NCBI RefSeq assembly: GCF_037154085.1 | Contig: NZ_JBANRM010000003.1 | Location: 62,001 to 126,000, forward strand | Source: Andeanibacterium fulvum | GTDB lineage: Bacteria > Pseudomonadota > Alphaproteobacteria > Sphingomonadales > Sphingomonadaceae | DNA: 64,000 bases | Reading direction: 5' to 3' | Shown: piece by piece, positions 53,571 through 62,039 of the stretch | Layout of the letters: every line of letters starts with the position of its first letter | Numbering within the stretch: the first letter of the stretch is position 1 | Position numbers and translations under genes: made by a program | The notes under the pieces: model-generated | The model's database searches: none | Told to the model about the DNA's origin: nothing | What the model saw: only the letters and a program-made list of their open reading frames with translations

Positions 53571-55055
53571 TCAGAGCGCCTTGACGATCTCCTCGACCAT
53601 CTTCTTGGCATCGCCCAGCAGCATCATGGTCTGGTCCATGTAGAACACGTCATTGTCCACGCCGGCGTAGCCCACGCCGCCCATGCTGCGCTTGATGAAG
53701 AAGATCGTCTTGGCCTTCTCCACATCGAACACCGGCATGCCGTAGATGGGGCTGCCCTTATCGCTCTTGGCCGCGGGGTTCACCACGTCATTGGCGCCGA
53801 TGATGAAGGCGACGTCCGTCTGGGCGAATTCGCTGTTGATGTCCTCCAGCTCGAACACTTCGTCATAGGGAACGTTCGCCTCGGCCAGCAGCACGTTCAT
53901 ATGGCCGGGCATGCGGCCTGCCACCGGGTGGATGGCGTATTTCACCGTCACCCCATGTTCCTTCAGCAGGTCACCCATTTCGCGCAGCACGTGCTGGGCC
54001 TGTGCCACGGCCATGCCATAGCCGGGAATGATGATGACCTGCCCCGCTTCTTTGAGCAGGAAGGCTGCGTCTTCCGCGCTGCCGCGTTTCCACGGGCGAT
54101 CCGTCTTGGCCGCCCCCGCATCGCCCCCGCCGCTTTCCGCGCCGAACCCGCCTGCGATCACGCTGATGAAGCTGCGGTTCATCGCCCGGCACATGATGTA
54201 ACTGAGGATCGCGCCGGAGGAACCCACCAGCGCGCCGGTGACGATCATCGCGGTGTTATGCAGGGTGAAGCCCATCGCCGCAGCCGCCCAGCCCGAATAG
54301 GAGTTCAGCATGGAGACGACCACCGGCATGTCCGCCCCGCCGATGGGGATGATCAGCAGGAAGCCGATGGCGAAGCTCGCCGCCAGCAGCACCCAGAAGA
54401 TCGGATGCTCGCCCGGTCCGGCATTGGCGGACATGGCAAAACCGGCCGTCATGGCCAGGATCGCCGCCAACGTGCCCAGATTGATCAGGTGCCGCCCCGG
54501 CAGCAGGATCGGCGAGCCGGACATATTGCCGTTCAGCTTGGCGAAGGCGATGACCGAGCCCGAGAAGGTGATCGCGCCAATCGCCGCGCCCAGCGCCATC
54601 TCGATCCGGCTAACGGTGAGGATATTGCCGTCTGCCCCGAGGATTCCGAAGGCATCGGGATTGAGGAAAGCCGCAACCGCCACCAGCACGGCCGCGAGGC
54701 CTACGAGGCTGTGGAAGGCGGCGACGAGCTGCGGCATCGCCGTCATGGCGATACGCCGCGCGATGACGAAGCCGGCAACACCCCCGATGGCGATAGCAGC
54801 AACGATCTCCGGCAGGCTGGCAATCTCATGCGTGACCAGCGTGGTCACCACCGCAATGAGCATACCCGCCATGCCATAGCGGTTCCCCGCCCGGCTGGTG
54901 GCGGGCGAACTCAGCCCCCGGAGGGCGAGAATGAAACACACGCCGGCGACGAGATAGGCCAGCGCCACCCAGGGGTTCACTGCATGCGTGACCGCTTCGG
55001 GCGGGAAAGCCTCGGCAGGAATCTCGATCGGGATTTCCAGAGGAGCGACCATCAT
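53571..55055 (-). CDS. pntB: Proton-translocating NAD(P) transhydrogenase subunit beta
   Basis: A 494-residue protein. The N-terminal half is made of several membrane helices; the C-terminal NADP(H)-binding domain III shows VIIIPGYGMAVAQAQH, GRMPGHMNVLLAEA, VYDEVFELEDINSEF-type segments and IGANDVVNPAA. Together with PntA it drives hydride transfer from NADH to NADP with the proton gradient. It overlaps pntA2 by 4 bases at tandem ATGs. Confidence 0.96.
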   Translation of the reverse strand: MMVAPLEIPIEIPAEAFPPEAVTHAVNPWVALAYLVAGVCFILALRGLSSPATSRAGNRYGMAGMLIAVVTTLVTHEIASLPEIVAAIAIGGVAGFVIARRIAMTAMPQLVAAFHSLVGLAAVLVAVAAFLNPDAFGILGADGNILTVSRIEMALGAAIGAITFSGSVIAFAKLNGNMSGSPILLPGRHLINLGTLAAILAMTAGFAMSANAGPGEHPIFWVLLAASFAIGFLLIIPIGGADMPVVVSMLNSYSGWAAAAMGFTLHNTAMIVTGALVGSSGAILSYIMCRAMNRSFISVIAGGFGAESGGGDAGAAKTDRPWKRGSAEDAAFLLKEAGQVIIIPGYGMAVAQAQHVLREMGDLLKEHGVTVKYAIHPVAGRMPGHMNVLLAEANVPYDEVFELEDINSEFAQTDVAFIIGANDVVNPAAKSDKGSPIYGMPVFDVEKAKTIFFIKRSMGGVGYAGVDNDVFYMDQTMMLLGDAKKMVEEIVKAL

Positions 55056-55336
55056 TTGCGCTCCTTCTTCTTGTACATCGCCAGCATCCGCTCCGTCACC
55101 GCGAAGCCGCCGAAGATGTTCACGCTGGCAAGTACTACCGCGATCAGGCCCAGCCACTTGGCCCCCGCGCTGCCGCTCGCCGCAGCGGCGATCAGCGCAC
55201 CGACGATGATGACCGAGGAAATGGCATTGGTCACCGCCATCAGCGGCGTGTGCAGCGCCGGAGTGACCGACCAGACCACGTAATAGCCCACGAAGCAGGC
55301 CAGAACGAAGATCGAGAGGATTGAAATGAAGTCCAT
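55052..55336 (-). CDS. pntA2: NAD(P) transhydrogenase subunit alpha, membrane part
   Basis: A 94-residue protein of three hydrophobic helices (DFISILSIFVLACFVGYYVV, LMAVTNAISSVIIVGALIAA, LGLIAVVLASVNIFGGFAVT), the C-terminal membrane part of the alpha subunit that is a separate protein (PntAB) in alphaproteobacteria. It is followed by pntB with a 4-base overlap. Its natural partner pntA1 lies 970 bases upstream on the other side of two extra genes. Confidence 0.95.
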   Translation of the reverse strand: MDFISILSIFVLACFVGYYVVWSVTPALHTPLMAVTNAISSVIIVGALIAAAASGSAGAKWLGLIAVVLASVNIFGGFAVTERMLAMYKKKERK

Positions 55337-55352
55337 CGTTGAGGTGGCTCCT

Positions 55353-55757
55353 TTACGATCCTCCCCCACCGGGGGAGGTGGCAGCCCGCAGGGCTGACGG
55401 TGGGGGTGCGGAATGGCAGGCCGCTAAGATCGCTTCGACCATGGCAGTGGGATCGCGAAACACTTCGACGGCAGGAATTCGAACCACTCGATACCCGCGG
55501 GCACGGAAGGCCGTGTCTCGCTTGAGGTCACTTTCCGGCTGGGTGCCCAGGTCGTGAGCAAGACCGTCAACTTCGATCACGGTTTTTGTCGCATCGCAGT
55601 AAAAATCTGCGACCAGATCTCCTATCGGATGCTGCTTGCGGAATTTCAGGCCGGTCGGTCTGCTCTTAAGCAATTGCCACAAGAGCACTTCGGGGAGCGT
55701 CATCTGCTTGCGCAAGCGCCTTGCGTTACGCAGTCCCGAAGGCGTGTGGTTGCGCAC
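55353..55757 (-). CDS. DUF559 (PD-(D/E)XK/Vsr-like) nuclease-fold protein
   Basis: A 134-residue protein with the DUF559 pattern: RNARRLRKQMTLPEVLLWQL, KFRKQHPIGDLVADFYC and TVIEVDGLAHDLG. These are related to the Vsr/restriction-endonuclease-like fold, with the Asp of VADFY and the E-V-D of IEVDG as the expected catalytic acids. It starts with GTG. The GGAGGGGG used for translation, and the last 18 codons (Pro/Gly/Ser rich, ending GGGGS), are both supplied by the inverted repeats that box it in. Function unknown. It is inserted between pntA2 and the VOC gene. Confidence 0.8.
   Translation of the reverse strand: MRNHTPSGLRNARRLRKQMTLPEVLLWQLLKSRPTGLKFRKQHPIGDLVADFYCDATKTVIEVDGLAHDLGTQPESDLKRDTAFRARGYRVVRIPAVEVFRDPTAMVEAILAACHSAPPPSALRAATSPGGGGS
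55358..55411. repeat. Palindromic repeat unit, family A, at the 3' end of the DUF559 gene
   Basis: The unit reads TCCTCCCCCACCGGGGGAGG, then a hairpin (CAGCCCGCAGGGCTG) and GGTGGGGG. It overlaps the last codons of the DUF559 gene, giving them their SPGGGGS ending. It faces an inverted partner at 55765-55816. Confidence 0.85.
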
Positions 55758-55764
55758 CAGCTAA

Positions 55765-55816
55765 ACCCCCTCCACCGCGCTGCGCGCGGTCCCCCTCCCC
55801 CGATGGGGGAGGATCA
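55765..55816. repeat. Palindromic repeat unit, family A, at the 5' end of the DUF559 gene
   Basis: This is the inverted partner: CCCCCTCCACCGCGC, a CGCGCAGCGCG-type hairpin, then CCCCCTCCCCC and GGGGGAGGATC. It lies 8 bases upstream of the DUF559 start codon and supplies its ribosome site. The VOC gene ends 16 bases beyond it. Confidence 0.85.
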
Positions 55817-55831
55817 AGAAGTGCCGCAACC

Positions 55832-56311
55832 TCACCCGACCTTCTGCGCGATCTCCACCGCGTTCCCTTCGGGATCGGTGTAATACATCACTTTCACGCC
55901 CAGCGGCGCGACCTCCGTGATGTCCAGCGCCGGGGTAAGGCCCTTGGCGGCCAGTGCCGCGCGGGTCGCCTCGATATCGGTGGTTGAAAGCGTGATCTGG
56001 GAAAAGCCCTGCACCGCCGCATGGCCCGGAGGGGCGGGCTTCTTCGGACCGGGCTGGGAATCCTTGATCTTCAGCAGTTCGATCCGCTCATTCCCGCTAA
56101 CCAGCCAGCGCACCGGAATGCCGGGGCCGAAAGTGGTGTCCAGTTCCACCTTGAAGCCCAGCTTGTCGACATAAAAGGCGGTTTCCGCATCCATATCCGC
56201 AACCGAGATCGCCACCATCCAGTGGCCCAGTTCCGGCGCCTTTTCCGCCGCATGGGCGGGCACTGCCAAGGCCGAAGCCGCCATGGCCAGCGACGCGAAA
56301 ATCACCTTCAT
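55832..56311 (-). CDS. Exported VOC (glyoxalase/bleomycin resistance fold) family protein
   Basis: A 159-residue protein with a signal peptide (KVIFASLAMAASALAVPAHA) and then two betaalphabetabetabeta modules of the vicinal-oxygen-chelate fold: GHWMVAISVADMDAETAFYV with the first metal ligand and FSQITLSTTDIEATRAAL with the second, ending VMYYTDPEGNAVEIAQ with the terminal Glu ligand. VOC proteins are usually cytosolic, so a signal peptide is unusual. It overlaps pntA1 by 4 bases. Confidence 0.83.
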   Translation of the reverse strand: MKVIFASLAMAASALAVPAHAAEKAPELGHWMVAISVADMDAETAFYVDKLGFKVELDTTFGPGIPVRWLVSGNERIELLKIKDSQPGPKKPAPPGHAAVQGFSQITLSTTDIEATRAALAAKGLTPALDITEVAPLGVKVMYYTDPEGNAVEIAQKVG

Positions 56312-57429
56312 CCCAAAAGCCTTTCATTCACTACTTTGCCGCCCTGCGTCAGCCGCACGGCATTGCCGATTTCCTCGTCGAGCACCGGCCTGCCCTGCTC
56401 CTTGTCCCAAAAGGCGGAGAGGAAGTTGAAGAGGTTGCGCGCATAGAGCGCGGAGGCGTCCGCCGGCAGATGGGCGGGCGTGTTGGAAAAGCCCATGATC
56501 TTCACCCCGTGCCGCTCGACCACCTGATCAGCCACGGAACCTTCGACATTGCCCCCCTGCGCCACGGCGAGATCGTAGATCACGCTGCCCGGCTTCATGC
56601 TGGCGATCTGGGCATCGCTGACCAGCCGCGGCGCTGCGCGGCCCGGGATCAGCGCGGTGGTGATGACGATGTCCTGCTTGGCGATATGGCTGGAAACCAG
56701 TTCGGCCTGTGCCTTCTGATATTCCTCGCTCATCTCCGTGGCATAGCCGCCCGCGCCTTCGCCTTCGATCCCGGCGACCTTGTCGACGAAGACCGGCTTG
56801 GCGCCGAGGCTTTCGATCTGTTCTTTCGTGGCGGAACGCACATCGGTGGCGGAAACCTGCGCGCCCAGGCGGCGCGCCGTGGCGATGGCCTGAAGTCCCG
56901 CAACGCCCACGCCCATCACGAATACGCGCGCAGCGGTAATCGTGCCCGCCGCCGTCATCATCATGGGGAAGGCGCGGCCATAGGTATCGGCAGCGGCGAT
57001 CACCGCCTTGTAACCGGCAAGGTTGGACTGGCTGGAAAGCACGTCCATGCTCTGCGCGCGAGTGATGCGCGGCATGAATTCCATCGCCAGCGCCTCGATC
57101 CCGGCACTGGCGTAGGATTCCACCCGCGCCCGCTGCCCGAAGGGATCGAGCACGGCGGCCAGCCACACGCCCGGCTTCGCGCCCGCCAGCGCAGCAGGGT
57201 CAGGGCCCTGCACGCCCAGCACGATGTCGGCATCCTTCACCGCCTGCCCCTCTGGCAGCACTTCGGCCCCGGCTTCGACATAGGCCGCGTCGGAAATCGA
57301 CGCAGAAACGCCCGCCCCGGCCTCGACCGAGAGCGTGGCGCCCAATGCAATGAATTTCTTGATCGTTTCGGGGGTGGCCGCGACGCGGGTTTCGCCAGCG
57401 GCTCGCTCCTTAAGAATTGCGATCCGCAT
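56308..57429 (-). CDS. pntA1: NAD(P) transhydrogenase subunit alpha, NAD-binding part
   Basis: A 373-residue soluble subunit (PntAA) with the alanine dehydrogenase/PNT N-terminal signature RIAILKERAAGETRVAATPE and an NAD-binding Rossmann region near VFVMGVGVAGLQAIATA. GSVIYDLAVAQGGNVEGS marks the end of that domain. It binds NADH and feeds hydride to the NADP site on PntB. It begins the operon but is separated from pntA2 by the VOC and DUF559 genes. Confidence 0.96.
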   Translation of the reverse strand: MRIAILKERAAGETRVAATPETIKKFIALGATLSVEAGAGVSASISDAAYVEAGAEVLPEGQAVKDADIVLGVQGPDPAALAGAKPGVWLAAVLDPFGQRARVESYASAGIEALAMEFMPRITRAQSMDVLSSQSNLAGYKAVIAAADTYGRAFPMMMTAAGTITAARVFVMGVGVAGLQAIATARRLGAQVSATDVRSATKEQIESLGAKPVFVDKVAGIEGEGAGGYATEMSEEYQKAQAELVSSHIAKQDIVITTALIPGRAAPRLVSDAQIASMKPGSVIYDLAVAQGGNVEGSVADQVVERHGVKIMGFSNTPAHLPADASALYARNLFNFLSAFWDKEQGRPVLDEEIGNAVRLTQGGKVVNERLLG

Positions 57430-57453
57430 GGCCCCCTCCCCCCTAGAACCTGA

Positions 57454-57579
57454 TCAGCTTGCGATCAGGATTATGACCAGGGCCGTGATTGCGATCACCA
57501 CCGGAGTGGAAAACTTCAGCAAGGTCAAAAAGCCTTCATAGGTCTTCTGTGCCGCCTGCATGTCGTTTGCCGAAGCCAT
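57454..57579 (-). CDS. aa3-type cytochrome c oxidase subunit IV-like peptide
   Basis: A 41-residue peptide, ASANDMQAAQKTYEGFLTLL followed by KFSTPVVIAITALVIILIAS, that is, an amphipathic N-terminus and one membrane helix with the YEGFLTLLKFSTP motif of the alphaproteobacterial aa3-type oxidase subunit IV family. It sits 24 bases upstream of pntA1 and may be transcribed with the pnt genes. It is too short to be found by most length filters. Confidence 0.85.
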   Translation of the reverse strand: MASANDMQAAQKTYEGFLTLLKFSTPVVIAITALVIILIAS

Positions 57580-57803
57580 GGATGTTCCCTCTGGAATTAT
57601 GCTGTGACCACAAGGGCCGGATCTTGTCTCGGCAGAGGGTCTAGCGTCCAATGCGCCCGCGCTCAAGTGCCGCGCTGATCGACATCCCCCATGGCAATTG
57701 GGTCCGAAACGGAACGAGCCCAATTCCGTCGAATAGCCTTAATCAGGTCTTTACCCGGCGCGGCTACTTCGGTTTCCGTACCAGTTAGGGACAGTTGGGG
57801 AAA

Positions 57804-59228
57804 ATGGCGGAGCCTGAACAGCGCCTCTTGATGCTTATCGACGACGAGCCTGCGCAGAGCAGGCTCATCTCGGCCCTTGCCGCGCGCGAGGGCTGGAGGA
57901 CGCTCGTCGTCAAGGATTCGGAGACCGCGATCGCCACGCTCGGCACGCGCGAGGGCATGCAGCTTTCCGCCATCATCCTCGACCAATGGGTTCCTGGTGA
58001 CGATGCCTGTTCGCTGATCGCCGAACTGAAGGACCGCCGCCCCGCCCTGCCGATCCTCATGCTCACGGCAAGCGCCTCGCCTCTGCTGGCGGTGGAGGCC
58101 ATGCGCGCAGGGGCGACCGATTATCTGGTGAAGCCCGTCGCGCCCGACCGGCTGATGCTCGCCCTGCGCAGCGCGACCACGCGAGAGACGCCCAAGGACG
58201 AGTTGCAGCCGCTCACCGAGAAGATGCCCGCCTCGCTCGATTTCGATTCGATGATCGGCGCGGCCCCAACTTTCCGCGCGGCTCTGGCCAAGGCGGCCAA
58301 GGCGGCGCGCGGCCACGGCTTCGTGCTGATCGAGGGTGAAAGCGGCACCGGCAAGGAAATGCTGGTGCGCGCCATGCATGCGGCCAGCCCGCGCGCCAAG
58401 GCACCGTTCCGCATCGTGAATATCGGCGGCATTCCGGCCAATTCCATCGAATCCGTGTTGTTCGGCCATGAAAAGGGCGCCTTCCCCGGCGCCTTCGACC
58501 GCCAGATCGGCGCGCTGCAGCATTGCGACGGCGGCACTATCGTGCTGGACGAAGTGGACCGGCTTTCCTCCGCTTTGCAGGAACGACTGGCCGAGGCGAT
58601 CACCGCCGGGTCGATCCGCCCGGTGGGCGCACGCCACAGTTTCCGCATCGACATCCGCCTGATCGCCGCAAGTAACTTCCCGCTGGCCGAACTGGTGGAG
58701 GCCGGCGCCTTCCGCCGCGATCTCTACGAGGCCTTGTCCGCGACCCGCATCGTCTTGCCGCCCCTGCGCGAGCGGGCGGGCGATATTCCGGGCCTAACCC
58801 GCTATTTCCTGGGCCGCATCGGCGAACAGCCAGGCCTGCGCCCGCTGGGCATCACCGACGGCGCGCTGGCGCTGCTGGCCGCCTATGACTGGCCGGGCAA
58901 TGTTCGCCAGTTGCAGGCGGTGCTGTTCCGCGCGGCAGTGTTCTGCGACGGGGACGCCCTGACGTCGGAGGATTTCCCGCAGCTGCTCGAACTGATCGGC
59001 GAAGTGCGCGACATTCCGGACAAGCACGCGCATGAAAGCGCGGGCGTCCAGCTCTACACGGACGACGGCAATCTGCGCCCGCTGGAAGAGATCGAGGCCG
59101 ACGTGATCCGCCTCGCCATCGGCCATTATCGCGGCCGCATGACCGAAGTGGCCCGCCGCCTGGGCATCGGGCGCTCCACTCTCTACCGCAAGCTCAGCGA
59201 TCTGGGGATCGACAACGACGCGGCGTGA
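57804..59228 (+). CDS. NtrC-type response regulator with altered sigma-54 contact loop
   Basis: A 474-residue regulator: receiver domain (acidic pair Asp13-Asp14, phospho-acceptor Asp60 in IILDQWVPG, Lys in YLVKPV), AAA+ domain with Walker A GESGTGKEMLV and Walker B GGTIVLDEVDRLSS, and a Fis-type HTH at the end (RMTEVARRLGIGRSTLYRKL). The GAFTGA loop that touches sigma-54 reads GAFPGA (residues 225-230). ATG at 57804 is taken as the start; a TTG 9 bases upstream is in frame. The cognate kinase is not adjacent. Confidence 0.88.
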   Translation: MAEPEQRLLMLIDDEPAQSRLISALAAREGWRTLVVKDSETAIATLGTREGMQLSAIILDQWVPGDDACSLIAELKDRRPALPILMLTASASPLLAVEAMRAGATDYLVKPVAPDRLMLALRSATTRETPKDELQPLTEKMPASLDFDSMIGAAPTFRAALAKAAKAARGHGFVLIEGESGTGKEMLVRAMHAASPRAKAPFRIVNIGGIPANSIESVLFGHEKGAFPGAFDRQIGALQHCDGGTIVLDEVDRLSSALQERLAEAITAGSIRPVGARHSFRIDIRLIAASNFPLAELVEAGAFRRDLYEALSATRIVLPPLRERAGDIPGLTRYFLGRIGEQPGLRPLGITDGALALLAAYDWPGNVRQLQAVLFRAAVFCDGDALTSEDFPQLLELIGEVRDIPDKHAHESAGVQLYTDDGNLRPLEEIEADVIRLAIGHYRGRMTEVARRLGIGRSTLYRKLSDLGIDNDAA

Positions 59229-59235
59229 TGCCGCG

Positions 59236-59934
59236 TCAGTCGCTCAGTTCGGCATCCTGCAGCGCATCGTAGAAGCTGCCCAAAGCCCGGTCCATCAGGA
59301 CGAGATAGTCGCCGCGCGTGATCGGCACCTCTGCCTCCATCGGCTCGCCCTGAGAGTTTACCAGCGGCTGCGCTCCCTTGTCGGCCATGGGAAGGCAGCG
59401 CAGGGCCGTGCCCCAATCGAGCAATTCGGAATAGCCGAAATCCTGCGGTGATGCAGCCAGACCGCCGACTTCATAGGCCACCGCCAGCCGTTCCGCCGCC
59501 TGCCCCATCTGTGGGGTCGATGCAGATGCGGTGGACATATCCTCGTCCATCACACCGCAGCCCATTGTCGGAATATAACTGGCGGACAGCGTGTCGAACC
59601 GGGCGGCCATCGCCGCTGGCATGGAGCCATTATAGGAATCCTGCACGGTGAAGATCGCGGTGCGGGCAGTGTCCAATGCATTGGACAGCAAGACCGCAGC
59701 CTCCCCGCGCGTGATGGCCATGGCGGGCCGCACTTTGTTGTCGGCATAGGCCACGCCCACCAGCCCCCACCGTTCGAGCAGTGAAAGGACCGCGCGATAT
59801 TCCGCATCGCGCCCCTTATCGAGGTCAGTGATCGTCCGCGCATCGTAGACCGGCCCGATGGCCAATTCCTGCGCGCAAACAGGCTGAGCCAACATGCAGG
59901 CCGCCATCGCCGCCGCCACAGAGAATTGCCGCAC
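59236..59934 (-). CDS. Exported protein with SLH-like motifs
   Basis: A 232-residue protein with GTG start, GGGGATAGAG upstream, and a signal peptide ending PVCA. Two stretches, MAITRGEAAVLLSNALDTAR and VPITRGDYLVLMDRALGSFY, have the I-T-R-G/A-E/D-x-x-x-L pattern of S-layer homology domains. Such modules attach proteins to cell-wall polymers in other bacteria; a role in an alphaproteobacterium is unclear. The two cysteines near the middle (MGCGVM and LRCLPM) may pair. Confidence 0.65.
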   Translation of the reverse strand: MRQFSVAAAMAACMLAQPVCAQELAIGPVYDARTITDLDKGRDAEYRAVLSLLERWGLVGVAYADNKVRPAMAITRGEAAVLLSNALDTARTAIFTVQDSYNGSMPAAMAARFDTLSASYIPTMGCGVMDEDMSTASASTPQMGQAAERLAVAYEVGGLAASPQDFGYSELLDWGTALRCLPMADKGAQPLVNSQGEPMEAEVPITRGDYLVLMDRALGSFYDALQDAELSD

Positions 59935-60044
59935 CTCTATCCCCTTTTTTGCAGGCTTTCGGGCTGGGCACCCAAATGCTGCACGCTTCCTGCAGCATTC
60001 CCCCCGCCATCGACAAGATGGGCAGGAGTGCCTAACCACCCCGC

Positions 60045-60803
60045 ATGACAGCAAATTTCACAGGCATGACCGCGCTTGTAACCGGCGCGGCATCGGGGAT
60101 CGGCGCGGCCTGCGCGCACTGGCTTGACGCGCAGGGGGTTGAGCGGCTGGTTCTGGTCGATCGCGACGCGGCAGGGCTCGACGCGCTGGAGCTTTCCTGC
60201 ACAGCCGAACGCCATGCGGGCGACGTGTCCGATCCCGCCTTCTGGCAAGTGCTGGAACCGCGGATCGGCCGGCTGGACCACGCAGTGGTGAATGCCGGGA
60301 TCGCGGCAGGCGCCCCCATTGCGGAAGAAAGCTTCGAGCAGTGGCGGCGCATCATGGCCGTCAATCTCGACGGCGCCTTCCTCACCCTGGCAACCGCGCT
60401 GCGCCTGATCGCCAAGGGCGAGAATGGCGGCAGCGTGGTGCTGCTTTCCTCCGTCACCGGGGTAAAGCCGATGGCCGGGACCGGCGCCTATGGTTCGAGC
60501 AAGGCCGCCCTTGCCCATCTGGCGAAGATCGCCGCGCTGGAGAATGCGGGCGCGGGCATCCGCGTCAATGCCATCGCTCCCGGCGGGGTCGATACGCCGA
60601 TCTGGGACAGCGACGCCAATTTCCGCGCCATGGTCGCCGAGATCGGCCGCGACGCCGCCATCGCCGGTTTCGCCAGCGGTGCACCGCTCAAACGCTTCGC
60701 CACCCCTGACGAGATCGCCGCGACGATCGGCTTCCTCCTGTCAAAGGAGGCCGCGAACATCACGGGCGTGGTCCTGTCGAGCGACGGCGGACTGGCGCTG
60801 TAG
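60045..60803 (+). CDS. SDR family oxidoreductase
   Basis: A 252-residue classical short-chain dehydrogenase. TALVTGAASGIGAACAHWLD is the cofactor motif (TGxxxGIG), VNAGIA is the structural Asn region, VLLSSVTGVKPMAGTGAYGS holds the catalytic Ser and Tyr, and Lys is four residues after that Tyr (YGSSK). AINAIAPGGVDTPIW-type segments follow (VNAIAPGGVDTPIW). NAD(P) specificity and substrate are not clear. It is divergent from the SLH-like gene. Confidence 0.9.
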   Translation: MTANFTGMTALVTGAASGIGAACAHWLDAQGVERLVLVDRDAAGLDALELSCTAERHAGDVSDPAFWQVLEPRIGRLDHAVVNAGIAAGAPIAEESFEQWRRIMAVNLDGAFLTLATALRLIAKGENGGSVVLLSSVTGVKPMAGTGAYGSSKAALAHLAKIAALENAGAGIRVNAIAPGGVDTPIWDSDANFRAMVAEIGRDAAIAGFASGAPLKRFATPDEIAATIGFLLSKEAANITGVVLSSDGGLAL

Positions 60804-60812
60804 GCGCAAGCG

Positions 60813-61925
60813 TCAGCCCGGCAGCGCGGAGAAATCGGTCAGCGCCGAATCGCGCATTCCGCGCCACACGTTCCTCGCCTGCACCGTTTCGGCAACATCG
60901 TGCACGCGCAGCAGGTGGATGCCCGCGTCCATGCCCTTGAGTGCCACGGTCAGCGATCCACCCAGCCGCTGATGGGCCGGTGCCTCATTTGAGAGCGCGC
61001 CGATCATCCGCTTGCGGCTCGCGCCGAGCAGCAGCGGCTGGCCGAGCGCGTGGAACAGAGGCAGGGCATTGAGCAGGGCAAGGTTCTCGGTCAGGCTCTT
61101 GCCAAAGCCGATCCCCGGATCGAGGACGATCAACTCGCGCGAAATGCCTGCGGCCATTGCCCGGTCGCGCGCATCGGCAAGCCAGTCGAACACGTCGAAC
61201 ACCACATTGGTGTATTTCCCGTCGACATGCAGGTCCTCGCCATTGCCCGGCGCATGCATCAGGATCACTGGCGCCTTGGAACTGGCTGCAAGGCCCAGGC
61301 TGCGCGGATCGTGGCGCAGGGCCGACACGTCATTGATGATATGCGCCCCCACATCCAGCGCGGCCTCCATCACTGCCGGGCGTCTTGTATCGATACTGAT
61401 CGCACCGCCCATCAGCGACACGGCCTCGATTGCCGGGACAACGCGCTTGATCTCGTCCCCTTCCCAAACGGCAGCCGCGCCGGGGCGCGTGCTTTCCCCG
61501 CCAATGTCGATGATTGCCGCGCCGGCTTCAAGCATGGCCGCGGCGTGATCGCTGGCGACTGCCGGATCGTCGAGGAACTTGCCCCCGTCCGAGAAACTGT
61601 CAGGCGTGACGTTGAGGATGCCCATCACCTGCGGCTGTTCGAGCCGCACCACCCGTTCGCCGCACTGGATCGGCGAATGGACCTTGCGCAGGTTCTCCCA
61701 CTGCACCGCGCCTTCCGCCTGCAGAGTGGCAGGCAGGGCTCCGAGTGCCTGCTCCATCCCGCGCGCGGTGGCCTGCTCGTTCGAGACCACCCGCCCACCA
61801 TCGGTAACGATCAGCGAGAAGGCATGGGCATAGGCCAGGCTACCCGCCAGCCGGATCGCATCGCCTTCGACGCTCTGCGGAGAGGGCACCAGACCGGTGG
61901 GGCAGATGTAGAGCTTCTGGGTCAT
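60813..61925 (-). CDS. folP: Dihydropteroate synthase
   Basis: A 370-residue protein, longer than the usual 270-280 because of about 85 extra N-terminal residues. The core has VMGILNVTPDSFSDGGKFLD, AAIIDIGGESTRPGAA, ISIDTRRPAVMEAALD, LDPGIGFGKSLTENL and the C-terminal RVHDVAETVQA. It joins p-aminobenzoate to a pterin diphosphate in folate synthesis and is the target of sulfonamides. The N-terminal extension probably belongs to the sphingomonad form. Confidence 0.95.
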   Translation of the reverse strand: MTQKLYICPTGLVPSPQSVEGDAIRLAGSLAYAHAFSLIVTDGGRVVSNEQATARGMEQALGALPATLQAEGAVQWENLRKVHSPIQCGERVVRLEQPQVMGILNVTPDSFSDGGKFLDDPAVASDHAAAMLEAGAAIIDIGGESTRPGAAAVWEGDEIKRVVPAIEAVSLMGGAISIDTRRPAVMEAALDVGAHIINDVSALRHDPRSLGLAASSKAPVILMHAPGNGEDLHVDGKYTNVVFDVFDWLADARDRAMAAGISRELIVLDPGIGFGKSLTENLALLNALPLFHALGQPLLLGASRKRMIGALSNEAPAHQRLGGSLTVALKGMDAGIHLLRVHDVAETVQARNVWRGMRDSALTDFSALPG

Positions 61926-62039
61926 GGGCCGTGCCCTACCAGCCGCCCGCCATCAGGCCAATGCCACAATGGGACGAGCCGCCTTGCTGGTTCGCAGAGG
62001 CCGCTTGTGCATGTTGCAGTTTGATTACATAAGATCGCG

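Noticed and set aside
53487..55283. 598-codon open frame antisense to pntB and pntA2
   Set aside because: His/Arg/Asp-rich, no motif, opposite certain membrane-protein genes.
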